This document shows positions 48,039-58,289 of a stretch of DNA of 64,000 nucleotides, piece after piece. A program made the position numbers and the translations under genes. The first letter of the stretch is position 1, and each line of letters begins with the position of its first letter. The DNA comes from Fragaria x ananassa (Eukaryota > Streptophyta > Magnoliopsida > Rosales > Rosaceae): NCBI GenBank assembly GCA_034370585.1, contig CP139762.1:22484001-22548000 (forward strand). The letters are read 5' to 3'. The notes under the pieces were generated by a model. It made no database searches, had not been told where the DNA came from, and saw nothing but the letters and a program-made list of their open reading frames with translations.

Positions 48039-48640
48039 CATTGATTTAATAAACATCATCATTTTCTGCTACAACATATATAATATAATCTATATATATA
48101 CATATATGATTTGCATAAACAAAATTAATATATACAATCAACAAATTAAAAATTCACAAACATATATATACATCCATATATATATATATATATACACAAA
48201 ATATACGTATACATGCATATATATATAATCAATAATCCACACACAATTAATATATATAGAATATATTAATCAAACCATATATATATAATTAATCGTATAT
48301 ATGTATATATACACACACACACACAAACACACAATAAAAATACAAATTAAACGAATATAGCCGGAGAGTCGCCGGAAAATATGACCGGTGAACTGAATTC
48401 CGTCGAAAATGTAAAGGTTGAAGAATATGTACCAATGATCAAAATGCTAGCTAGCTAGATTAGTTGCTTGAACTTCAATTCATGGCGAGAGGTGTTTCGG
48501 CGACGTCGAGAGGTGTTTTATTTAGAGCAGGTGATAGAGAAGGAGGTTTTTGCAGGAATGATACATTCTGTGCCGAGCTGGGTTGAAAATTGAGCGGAAG
48601 ATTCCTTCTGCGCGTTGCCAGAGAATAATTCAGCTTTATC
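47555..48640. other. 5' leader of the CACTA element
   Basis: Very AT-rich, with (TA)n tracts at about 48008-48033 and 48178-48193 and a CA repeat near 48311. No coding signal. Confidence 0.6.
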
Positions 48641-48947
48641 TTCTTAACCGACGGAATTTTCCGTCGACTTAGTCTTACTTTGTCGACGGATTATTTTTCT
48701 TAGTCGACGGAAGATGTTTCCGTCGACTTAAAACATCTTAACCGACGAATACTTACCGACATGAGTTATCCGTCGACTAAGATTTACTTAACCGACGGAA
48801 ATTCCCGTCCAAAATTTTCCGTCGGATAAGAAAATCATAGCCGACGGATCTGTTCACCCTTCCTACGAAACTAGGTTCGTTGGCTATGAAAATCTTAGCC
48901 GACGGAAGTTAATTTTTCCGTCGGCTAAGATCTATAATCCGCTAGTG
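48640..48947 (-). repeat. CACTA subterminal repeat array
   Basis: At least ten copies of CCGACGGA or its reverse complement TCCGTCGG/TCCGTCGAC, in both orientations and spaced 10-40 bases apart, directly inside the terminus. In En/Spm such arrays are binding sites for the accessory TNPA-type protein. Confidence 0.85.
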
Positions 48948-49248
48948 CCCGCGCGGGATGGCAACTAGCAACTTTACTCCACCCCGCGGATAAGCCCTAC
49001 TGCGCGGGATAGGTAGCCCGCCCCTCCCCCATTTGTAAACCTCCAACCCGCGCCGGACTGTTCCACTTGTAACCCGCGCGGGATGGAACCCTTGTAACAA
49101 CCAAAGGCCTATTAGCCAAGATAATAGAATCTTAAGTGGACGTAGCCGTGCCCTCCGATGGCACGGTGAACCACTATAAATATTGTCCTTGTTCCATCAG
49201 AAATGTTCCACCGTGCTTCTGCAGAGCCTACGGGTTCTTGCAGAAACA
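48948..49248 (+). repeat. 5' LTR, right part (after the CACTA insert)
   Basis: Matches 52344-52645 of the 3' LTR. Its first 110 bases repeat 46008-46117 with one C/T difference, where the left copy agrees with the 3' LTR. Confidence 0.9.
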
Positions 49249-51893
49249 ATTGGCGCCGTCTATGAGAAATGTTACAAAAAGTCATGTTGTTATACCACCC
49301 GAGAGGCAGGATAGATGCGAGGCGAGATGGCTCGCATGGGAGGAAAGACGAGATAAATCACCTGGAGGCGAGGCGAGATAGCTCGCGTGAAGCAAGACCA
49401 AGTAGCTCGCGAGGAAGCGAGGCGAAGCACCTCGCAAGGAAGAGAGGCGAGATACCACCCTTTGAGTGAGGTGAAGCAGCTCGCGAGCATGCGAGCGAGA
49501 TAGTCCGCATGGGAGCAGGGCGAGATAACCCGTCTGGGGTTATTTTTGTCATCTAGATTTCCACAACAGCAAGCGGACCCGCCTATAGTTCTTTTGTCCG
49601 CGGGATAATAAGTCTAACAGCAAGCGGACCCGCCCATCGCCCAGTTCTTTTGTCCGCGGGATAATAAGTCCAACAGCACGCGGACCCGCCCGTGGTTCTT
49701 GTCTGCGGGATAGAAGTCCAACATCAAGGGAATCCCGCCCGGTTATTTTGTCAGCGGGATGGGATCATGCAGGGAAAGATTGAAGGAAAATTGTGAGTCC
49801 CGCGTAAGTTTTAACGGGAGGAAGCATGCAACAACTGCTTAAGAAAATTTTGACTCCCAGATAATAACTAACGGGAGGAAGCATGCAACAACTGCTTAGG
49901 AAACTTTTGATTCCCAGATAATAACTAACGGGAGAAAGAATGCAACAACTGTTTCATGAGATTCTTATACCCGAGCAAGAACCACCGGGAAGCATGCGCG
50001 AAACAGCTGAACGCCATGCACACTGTAAGTCCCTTGTACAACTCCGAAGAGTGGGAGTTGGGCATGCCAGTATCATTCCCTTCATACGGAGAATAGTGGC
50101 CTGATAACCCACGCGGGGATAATACCCCGCGCTCGAGCAGAAACACACGATATGGAAAGGTTCGCCACCTTTGTCCATAAAAAATAAGACGTGATAAAAC
50201 ACATCAGGAGTCCAAACTTTAGGGACTGGGCCTCAATTCGCATGAGGGGATTGAGCTCGCCCGAGAGTCAAACTTCCTCCTGGGCGAGGCCGATGCCTCA
50301 CCTCGCGCGGTAGTAATTGCACGCGGAGCAAAGTCAATAACTCAGGCGGTAGTAGTGGCACGCCAGCAGACTCCATAGCTCGCGTGTATGCCTTGTGCGC
50401 GGGGCGAACTCATAGTCTCGCGCGGTAGTCAGGGCGCACGGAACGGATTCCATAGCTCCCGCGGAGCGAACCTAACAGCTCGCGCGGTAGTCAGTGTGCA
50501 AGCGAACCACACCGCTCGCGGAGCGCATTTGTAAGCTCGCCCGTGTGTCAGCCTTCATAGGCGAGGTGGACGCCACAGCCCGCGTGTAATCCTTGTTCTC
50601 GCGAGCAGTCTCAGCTCGCGTGGTAATCCCCACACGCTGATCGCACATGTCAGCTCGCCTGAGTGACAAACCCTTCTAGGCGGACCCACTCTCGCACTCC
50701 ACGGCTCGCGGATATTCCTTGTTCGCACGAGCGGACTCAGCTCGCCCGAGTGTAACTCCTCCGCTCACCCAAGTGCATGTCCACCCCTTCGGCAACTCTT
50801 TCCACAGATAAGTCATTTAATTGCCTCTTATCAACGTACAAAGCATGCTTCACGTACGAACTATATAACATGGTCTATGATCACTATTGTCCATTCATAT
50901 TTGTGAGTCCCGGATAAGTGTCACCGGGAGAAAGCATGCAACAACTGCTTAGGAGAATCTCGATTTCCGGATAAGAACTAATGGGAAGAAATATACCAAC
51001 CGTTTCATGAGATTCTTTTACCCCAGCAAGATCCAACGGGAAGCATACACGAACTAAAATGCATGAACCATGTTGTTTCTTGATAATTATTATGCCAATA
51101 TCCGTACTTGGTTAGCCCCATAATTATGAATCATTTGTTCATTGTGAAGGTACAACAATCCTGGCCCCGCCCAGTCAGAGATTTTATAGGCGATCTCCGT
51201 AGACCGCGCGGGATAGTCCTGACACGCGGAGCGAACAGTTCAGCTCGCGCGAAATCATTACACGCGGAGCGAACTGCTCAGCTCGCGTGTATGAGATGTC
51301 CGCGAGGCGGACTCCATATCTCGCGGTGAAGTAGAGGCGCGCGGAGCGATCTGATTCAGCTCGCGCGTATGGAACGTCCGCGAGGCGAACTCCACGTGGC
51401 TAGCGGGGGTATTACAAGCACGCGGAGCGAAAGCAGCTCGCGCGATGCCTTCTGCGCGGAGCGAACTGATTCAGCCCGCGTGTATACATGTCCGCGAGGC
51501 GAACTCCATAGCTCGCGCGTGATTCTTGCACGCGGAGCGAACTCAACAACTCGCCAGTGTCACCAACATCCACCTCGTGCGTGTCACCGAGACCCATCTC
51601 GCCAGTGTCACCGAGATGCACCTCGCGTGTGTCAGAATTTGGGCACGGAGCGAATGCAACAGCTCGCGCGTATTCATTGTGCGCAGCGCGGACTCATCAT
51701 CTCGCGCAGTACTCTTGCAGCGGACTCCTCAATTTGCGCACGTGGACTCAGCTCGCCAGCTCGCCCGAGTTTCAACCCTTCAGAGCGAGGCGGACTCCTC
51801 CGCTTGTGGGTGCCCTTTGATAACTGGTCTATGGGCATTTTATATGTTAAGTCCCTACTCAAGACATGTCTTGAGCGGGAACTTGGAGGGACT
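49249..51893 (+). repeat. Repeat-rich non-coding interior of the LTR element
   Basis: Three kinds of internal repeat are seen. A ~55-base unit with CAAGCGGACCCGCC and GTCCGCGGGATAATAAGTC recurs three times at 49567-49740. A ~64-base unit with GGGAGGAAGCATGCAACAACTG recurs at 49815-49950 and again near 50925. Dozens of short variants of AGCTCGCGCG and CGCGGAGCGAAC fill 50230-50760 and 51190-51800. Open frames here (such as 51369-51932) are by-products of GC-rich repeats and lack any gag or pol motif. Confidence 0.8.
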
Positions 51894-52645
51894 TGTTGTC
51901 GGTATTCAGTAAACTACCTCCTCTGCCCATAGACCAGTCATGGAACTTGTAGACCGACGTCCAGGCTACCTCGCCATGGTGAAAGATCATCAATGCGACA
52001 TCAGGAAGGTGCTTCTCCAAGCTCCACAAGAAGGCGCCATGAGAGTATAAATATGCATTTTGTCCCACATCAGAAACATAATGTAAGAGGGAACCTTCCT
52101 TGTCTATAAAAGGAAGGCTTCCCCTCTAGATATAAGGATCTGGAAAACTGTACTCCACCCCGCGGGATGAGGTAACAACCCAACCCGCGCGGGATAGGTA
52201 GCCCACCTCACGAGATAGAGATCAACTATGCTCTACCCCGCGGGACGGATAACCCCTCCCGCAATTGTAACACGCCACCTCGCGGGATAGATCCTTCCCC
52301 ATCCCTCCATTAGTCCAACCCGGGCGGGATGGTCCCTCTTGTACCCCGCGCGGGATGGCAACTAGCAACTTTACTCCACCCCGCGGATAAGCCCTACCGC
52401 GCGGGATAGGTAGCCCGCCCCTCCCCCATTTGTAAACCTCCAACCCGCGCCGGACTGTTCCACTTGTAACCCGCGCGGGATGGAACCCTTGTAACAACCA
52501 AAGGCCTTTTGGCCAAGATAGTAGAATCTTAAGTGGACGTAGTCGTGCCCTCCGATGGCACGGTGAACCACTATAAATATTATCCTTGTTCCATCAGAAA
52601 TGTTCCACCGTGCTTCTGCAGAGCCTACGGGTTCTTGCAGAAACA
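51894..52645 (+). repeat. 3' LTR of the non-autonomous element
   Basis: 752 bases, TG...CA. It contains about ten copies of the near-palindrome CCCGCGCGGG or close variants, spaced through 52155-52485, and a TATAAAT near 52572 that may be the promoter. Confidence 0.9.
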
Positions 52646-52709
52646 GTACTATTACAACTATATATCTAGATATATATACACATCATTAGCATTAGTCATC
52701 TACAATAAA

Positions 52710-53235
52710 GTAAGCAAGCAATTGAGATTAGAATTAGAATATCAATAGAAATACAGTGCATTGGGATGATGAGATATTGAGATTATCAAGACATTAATCA
52801 ATTGAGATTTGAGATGATGGGATATTGAGACTAAATTTGATCAAGACATTATCATTTGAGATTTTTGAACTAGATCATATGACATGTACAAGATTCCAAG
52901 AGGATGACTGATATAACTAAGAATCATACCTGCAGATTAAAGAGAGAAAACTTGACATTTGACTTAGAATTAGTAAGCAAACAATTAAGATTAGAATTAG
53001 AATATCAATAGAAATACAGTGCGATGGGATGATGAGATATTGAGACTATCAAGACATTAATCAATTGAGATTTGAGATGATGAGATATTAGAACTAAATT
53101 TGATCAAGACATTAATCAATTGAGATTTGAGATTTAGGTCATATGACACGTATAAGACCCTCTAAGAGGATGACCGATATAATTAAGAATCATATCTGCA
53201 GATTAAAGAGAGAAAACTTGACACTTGGCTTAGCT
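52710..53235. repeat. 263-base tandem duplication next to the LTR element
   Basis: Two imperfect copies of a 263-base unit beginning GTAAGCAAGCAATTGAGATT start at 52710 and 52973. Each contains smaller internal echoes of CAAGACATTAATCAATTGAGATTTGAGATGA, so it grew by nested duplication. Non-coding. Confidence 0.85.
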
Positions 53236-53766
53236 GCTTCTGCAGAAGAAAATAGAGACGTATACAACAACAAAGAAAAAAAATAAAGAGAAGAAAGTTG
53301 ATTTAAAATATACTAAAAGAGCAACTGCTTTTAATAAAATAAATAATATATATGTAATCAGATAAAAAAATCATATAGACTAAGTTCAATTACATAAAAA
53401 AAATTTAAGATGGAATGATTTTCATAATTTAACTTTCTTTTAATTATAAACATGCAACAAAGTAATGTCTTCTTAAAAATCTGAGCGACAGCCCGCCCAC
53501 CGTAGCCCCCGTGTACGCGTTTGTGTGCGACGGCAAGAAATGAAAAATAAAGCTAAAAGTGAATAACGCTATGAGGTATATAGAAGATGTCAGTATACAT
53601 CCATTCATGATCAACTCTGACACGACGACACTCCCGTTTTTTCTTTTCAACTCTTGGTTTTTTGAAGTTACTGCCGTATTGCATCAGAATTTCCTCCTGT
53701 TTGGTAGCTTTCCGGTTCACAACTGTGTAGTAGGTCCCCTTCTCAATGAACGGGTTACATCGTTAA
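53236..53766. other. Spacer, no gene
   Basis: AT-rich DNA with a short GC-richer stretch near 53490-53530. No gene or clear element. Confidence 0.5.
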
Positions 53767-53964
53767 ATAAAATAGAATGATGAACTCTGATAATTGGTCC
53801 TTTCTCAACACAGATGTACAAATGTATAATTATTCTAATTTTAAAGTGAATCTATTTATTTTCTATAAAATAGAATGATGAACTCTGATAATTGGTCCTT
53901 TCTCAACACAGATGTACAAATGTATAATTATTCTAATTTTAAAGTGAATCTATTTATTTTCTAT
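53767..53964. repeat. 98-base tandem duplication upstream of HS1
   Basis: Two virtually identical copies of a 98-base unit (ATAAAATAGAATGATGAAC...) lie head to tail about 240 bases before the HS1 start codon, so they may fall in its promoter. Confidence 0.9.
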
Positions 53965-54158
53965 ATGAGTTGCTGATTTGACTGAATTCCATGGAAGCAT
54001 CTGCAAGCTAATAAGCACCTTATAGTAAACTTATACAAAAATCAAAAACAAACATTTTCTTTAAAACGTGTTTGCCACCAACCCTGAGCGTTTGTGTTTG
54101 TATCAGTGATTCAGTCAGTCGTTTAGGTGGTGTGTGTTGAAAAGGGGAAGATAGACCC

Positions 54159-54161
<3 letters not shown>

Positions 54162-54203
<42 letters not shown>
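54162..54203 (+). repeat. (GA)n microsatellite in the HS1 leader
   Basis: About 21 GA repeats end directly at the start codon of the HS1 gene. GA repeats in plant 5' leaders are common and are bound by BBR/BPC factors. Likely polymorphic in length. Confidence 0.9.
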
Positions 54204-54209
<6 letters not shown>

Positions 54210-55279
54210 GAAGCAAAGGGAGCGGTGAAGCATGTGTTGCTGGTCAAGTTCAAAGAAGGAGTCTCTGAGTCTGAGATTGACCAACTCATCAAAGACTATG
54301 CCAACCTCGTCAATCTCATTGATCCCATGGAGTCCTTCCACTGGTACCCACTATACTATCTCGCTTGTGATTATATCAAATTCAATTCTCAGATATTCAG
54401 TTGATGAAGATTGTAATTTATTTCAGAAGTTCAATCCTTTATTGTGAATCCGAGTCAGTAGATTATTTCTGGGCTTAGCTTGCTTTGCTGATCCAATGTA
54501 TGAATCAAAGGCTTGCTTTCGTTTTTAAAGTTTGATGGGTCCTAAAAGCCGAGACTTTTTGGCACCAATGGCCAAAATTAAGCCCTTATTTTTCTGAGAA
54601 AAACAAAATCACTGAAAGTTTGATGCTTAATAGGGATTTAAGTACTACTAGAAGGGTTGAAGGATCAACCTTTAACTAAATATGTACTGAAAATGGGAAC
54701 TGAGTTTTTGCCAGAAACTCAAATGCTGGGTTTGACCCCTGTTGGTGCTGCCAGTTTCACTATTTTCATATTTGGTATGATTTTGTGGGAATTACATGAA
54801 CCCAGATTTCCAGCTATTGTAGGTTGACATATAACATTTTAATCAAGTAGTTCTAACTGAAAGGTCCATCATTCAAACTGATAGAGGTCCGTAGCTTTTC
54901 ATGGGAGTTTAGACATGAATGACTAGCTTACTTGGCAGGAAGTCTTGCATCTTAAAACTGTTTCTCAACTAAATGAACTCTTGAAGTTTTGACAGGAGTA
55001 AGAGAACTTTCTGTTAATTATTGTGTCTCAGGCATCAGTGTATGTTTTCTGCATATGTAATATCATTTTTATGAATGATTTATGATCAGGGGAAAGGACG
55101 TGAGCATTGAGAACCTGCATCAGGGTTTCACTCATATCTTCGAGTCCAGCTTTAAGAGTACTGAGGCTGTTGCAGAGTATGTAGCTCATCCTGCCCATGT
55201 TGAGTATGCTAACTTGTTCCTTTCTCATTTGGAGAAAATCATTGTGTTTGATTACAAACCCACTACAGTTCGTGTCTGA
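54204..55279 (+). CDS. HS1: Stress-response A/B-barrel (Dabb) protein, HS1-like
   Basis: Two exons, 54204-54343 and 55090-55279, joined in phase across a 746-base GT-AG intron, give 109 residues, exactly the length of Arabidopsis HS1. Starts K-G-A-V-K-H-V-L-L-V-K-F-K and continues with Y-A-N-L-V-N-L-I and G-K-D-V-S-I-E-N-L-H-Q-G-F-T-H, the single Dabb domain that dimerises into an alpha/beta barrel. Arabidopsis HS1 is a boiling-stable protein with reported antimicrobial activity; the biochemical role is not settled. In Arabidopsis HS1 is next to UPL6, as loosely here. The leader is a GA microsatellite. Confidence 0.95.
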
Positions 55280-56382
55280 ATCTGAGGAACAAAGGTGCCT
55301 TTTATCCTGCTATTGTTCTTAATGTAATTGTACTTGTTTTTATTGTACACTTCATTCAAGTGTGTTTGATATGCTTCATGCAAATTGTAATAATGAAATA
55401 GATGTGCTGATATCATTCCCAGTCATTGGTGTTGTGTTTCAATTATGCACTGCATTTCTTATCTATGATTTTGATGCTATTGTGTTTATTTGATATTTTC
55501 ATCCTCTAACATGCCATTGGTCTAACTGAAGTTGCTGTATTTTGTGCAGTTCTTGCACTCTTGTACTCATCAAAGTGCTCATTGTGATTTTATTTTAATC
55601 CAAACTAACTGTAATGACATATGCCTATTAGGTTTCACATAGTAAAACTTCAGGAAGGCTTATGTTAAGAATTAAGATCATGACAGTACAGCATTAAACC
55701 TAATTCAATGTGAATATATGTAGGATTGGACAGAGCCATGAAGCCCCAGATCCTCATAAAGCATATGTAAAACCCTCTTCTAACAATAACCAAATATACC
55801 AAAATATTGATTATGCTAGACATAGTGGTTAAATCATTAGTACTAGCTAATGGTGATGGATCAATTATGGAATCTGTCTTCACTAGCATTGAACTTTGAA
55901 AAGGGTTTCTATTTGAAAGGCTTGAAGTTTAACACTGGACCGTCCATTTGCTGAGAAGCCACTATGCATACTTGTCTGCAAACCAATTATATTGTTTCTG
56001 GTCCTGTTGTTGTTAAGATCTGGGAGGGCCTGGAGCCATCCGTGGTGAGTTTGCTGTTGAGTTTGCATATCATTCATAGAAGTGATTAAGTTGAGAGTGC
56101 AAAGTGCAAGGAAATATATTGCACTTGGTTCCCTGAAGGCCCCGTTTACTAGCTGAGCAGTGTTAGCCCCTGTATCTGAGTTGAAATTTGGCTGCTGTAG
56201 ATGCTGCCAATGATTTATATTTTTCGATCTGTTTTGGTTAACTATTTTAGTATTGGTTTCTATTAATAGGCCGAGACACTTCCAGTGCTTTTGGTCGAGT
56301 GTAATATCTACATACTTAAATCCAGTTTGGTATGAAGTTTGATCAGGAAAAAAAAAATATTATTGGAAAGAAACCCATATCT
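55280..56382. other. Spacer between HS1 and the PMEI gene
   Basis: HS1 3' UTR and AT-rich spacer. No further gene was recognised. Short frames at 55665-56077 match no family I know. Confidence 0.5.
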
Positions 56383-56883
56383 TCATAAATTATCGCAGTC
56401 TAAAACGGCTATAAGGATGCTGGAGATAGCAGCTAATTCACTACTAGTACCGCACAATGGCGATGTATCAGGTGGTGTGTCCTGGAATTTCTCTTCACAT
56501 GCATGAAGCTTTATAGAAGCATCAACTGCTGGACGTTGTAGTGCAACATAGTCACCAGATCTGATCTTCTCTTTGGCTTCCTTGAGATCAGCAATGGCCT
56601 CATTGTACGGAGTCGGACACTGACCAATTGCATTCTTCAGTTCAGGATTGTTTGTTTGGTTTTGCCACTTGATTATCTGCTGGCTGGTTTCTGTAGCGTT
56701 AGAAGATGCGACATCTATAATGGCCTCAGCGAGGCTGTGAAGGAGGGACTTGATCACAACTGGATTACAACCCAGAAATTGCGAACAGAAAGAGCGACTC
56801 AAGACTTCGGTGTTGGAGCAAATATCCTTGTTTATGGTAAAAGCATAGGAGGGAGTAGCACTGATCAGAAGTAGAAAAGACAT
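56383..56883 (-). CDS. Pectin methylesterase/invertase inhibitor (PMEI) family protein
   Basis: Single-exon, 166 residues, the usual size for this secreted inhibitor family, which binds pectin methylesterases in the wall or invertases in wall or vacuole. A short signal peptide (M-S-F-L-L-L-I-S-A-T-P-S-Y-A) precedes a helical bundle with cysteines in D-I-C-S-N-T, S-F-C-S-Q-F-L-G-C, H-A-C-E-E and P-L-C-G-T. The pair spacing fits the two conserved disulfides. The frame is open 30-odd codons upstream to an in-frame TGA and encodes a further hydrophobic V-S-A-S-F-S-V-A-C-I-V-V run but no ATG, so an older upstream start may have been lost. Which enzyme it inhibits cannot be told. Arabidopsis has PMEI2 beside HS1. 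Confidence 0.88.
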   Translation of the reverse strand: MSFLLLISATPSYAFTINKDICSNTEVLSRSFCSQFLGCNPVVIKSLLHSLAEAIIDVASSNATETSQQIIKWQNQTNNPELKNAIGQCPTPYNEAIADLKEAKEKIRSGDYVALQRPAVDASIKLHACEEKFQDTPPDTSPLCGTSSELAAISSILIAVLDCDNL

Positions 56884-56958
56884 TACAACAATACAAGCTA
56901 CTGAGAAAGAAGCCGAAACTATTCTGTCAATTTGTTTCTGATCAGTGCAAGTGGTTGC

Positions 56959-57140
56959 GGAGTTGAATCACTTGAATGTATGATATATTTCCTCCATTGA
57001 AAGGGTCTTATATATAGTACTAGAATTCAAGTTACATTTGTCAAGTTGGAATGGAGTTGAATCACTTGAATGTATGATATATTTCCTCCACTGAAAGGGT
57101 CTTATATATAGTTTCAAGTTACATTAGTCAAGTTGGAATG
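56959..57140 (-). repeat. Duplicated promoter segment of the PMEI gene
   Basis: Two copies of a ~90-base unit containing GAATCACTTGAATGTATG and CTTATATATA start at 56959 and 57053. On the minus strand each copy supplies a TATATATAAG TATA-like box, so the gene has two potential core promoters 80-94 bases apart. Confidence 0.8.
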
Positions 57141-58139
57141 TGAAAGTATTTTAAAATTACTAAATTCAGTGAATGTAGTGGAGCAGTTACCATTTACCCT
57201 AATGACTGGTTTGAAACTTTGAATTGAAAGTCCCTTCGTAGTCCCAAAACGATCAAAATCTCATATAACAGTTATTCACTTTGAATTCAAACCAATAGAT
57301 CAATAGGAAGGCAAATGGTAAGGTCCAGTCTTCACTATATTATTAGTGAATTAATGAAGAATGCGATTAGTCGAACACATAATTATTGAACTAATAAGCC
57401 GAATATGAGATTTGAAGACGAGTTATAAGAACGCTGCCCTCTAATGATCATAAAAAAAAAAATCCACTAACAGTTGCAGAAAAGAGTTCTGCAGATTACA
57501 ATTTACAAGACACATATTTAAACAGTAAACTCTGAAGCAGTAACGATTCTTCTAAATCGTTCCACAAGTTGTTCAAAATGTGATGCAAAACCCTCAAAAA
57601 TATTATTTTTTATTTATAGACTACTAAACGATTTCCAATAAAAGAGGACTAAATTTTAGCCCAATCAAATATTTTATGATTTCACATCATATTTTCAAAC
57701 TTATAATTTTATTTTATTATAACATTATTTAGATTTGGACCAAAATAAATATTTGAGAGAAAAAAATATTGTTTATTTGATTTAATGAACAACTAGCCAT
57801 TGTTATTAAACAACCCCATAATTGCATTGGAAAATTTTTCCGTTGGAAAAATGTGATGCATGAATATGACCAATTAAATGCTGTCATTTGTCACACTTTG
57901 AGTCAATTTCAGCCAACCCACATGCATCATTCAAATTTTTTATTTAAAGAATGACAAACCACTACCATAGACAGTTGAAAAATACTGAAAAACTAACTTT
58001 CAACAAATTTAAACAAATAAGAACATAAGCCCACAATGCATAGTCCCATGTCATGTCAGTAATTTTTACGCAAAATACCTAAAAAATAAGTCTTATCTAA
58101 AGTAACTACAAAACTGCCACTGCTTCAAGCAAAAATATC

Positions 58140-58148
<9 letters not shown>
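57141..58148. other. AT-rich spacer, no gene
   Basis: No coding frame, RNA gene or clear element seen. Confidence 0.5.

Positions 58149-58208
<60 letters not shown>
58149..58208 (+). repeat. (CT)n microsatellite
   Basis: About 30 CT repeats just before the ACS10/12-like fragment, where a CT-rich 5' leader would be expected in the parent gene. Confidence 0.95.
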
Positions 58209-58211
<3 letters not shown>

Positions 58212-58289
58212 TACGGTGACGCCATGACCCGAACCTGAAAACCTGAAACCTCCTCCGACGACAAAAAGCCCGCCGCAGCCACCACCGGG

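Larger units (their letters stand above)
46118..48947 (-). mobile_element. Truncated CACTA (En/Spm) transposon in the LTR
   Basis: On the minus strand it starts CACTAGCGGATTATAG at 48947, a CACTA terminus, followed by repeated subterminal motifs, an AT-rich leader and the first part of a TNP2-like transposase. The element stops within the transposase at 46118, where LTR sequence begins, so its 3' half is lost. CCC next to the intact end fits a 3-base CACTA target duplication in the LTR's GTACCCCGCG. Confidence 0.88.
45557..52645 (+). mobile_element. GC-rich non-autonomous LTR retrotransposon
   Basis: LTRs begin TGTTGTCGG and end GCAGAAACA. The flanks carry the same GTACT (45552-45556 and 52646-52650), a perfect 5-base target duplication. 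The 5' LTR is followed at 49249 by ATTGGCGCCGTCTATGAG, a primer-binding-site-like string common after plant gypsy-type LTRs, and the 3' LTR is preceded by a purine-rich GGAGGGACT. The 2.6-kb interior has no gag or pol, so it must use enzymes from elsewhere (LARD-like). A truncated CACTA element sits in the 5' LTR. By eye the LTRs differ at about nine of the first ~560 positions, mostly transitions, so the insertion is fairly young. Confidence 0.9.

Noticed and set aside
51369..51932. 187-codon Arg/Ser-rich open frame
   Set aside because: Falls in the CTCGCG-repeat interior and runs into the 3' LTR of the non-autonomous element; the residue bias comes from the repeats and there is no gag or pol motif.
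45890..52490. CCCGCGCGGG repeats as a possible CRISPR-like array
   Set aside because: Spacing is irregular, spacers are shared between LTRs, and the repeats are part of an LTR retrotransposon in a plant genome.
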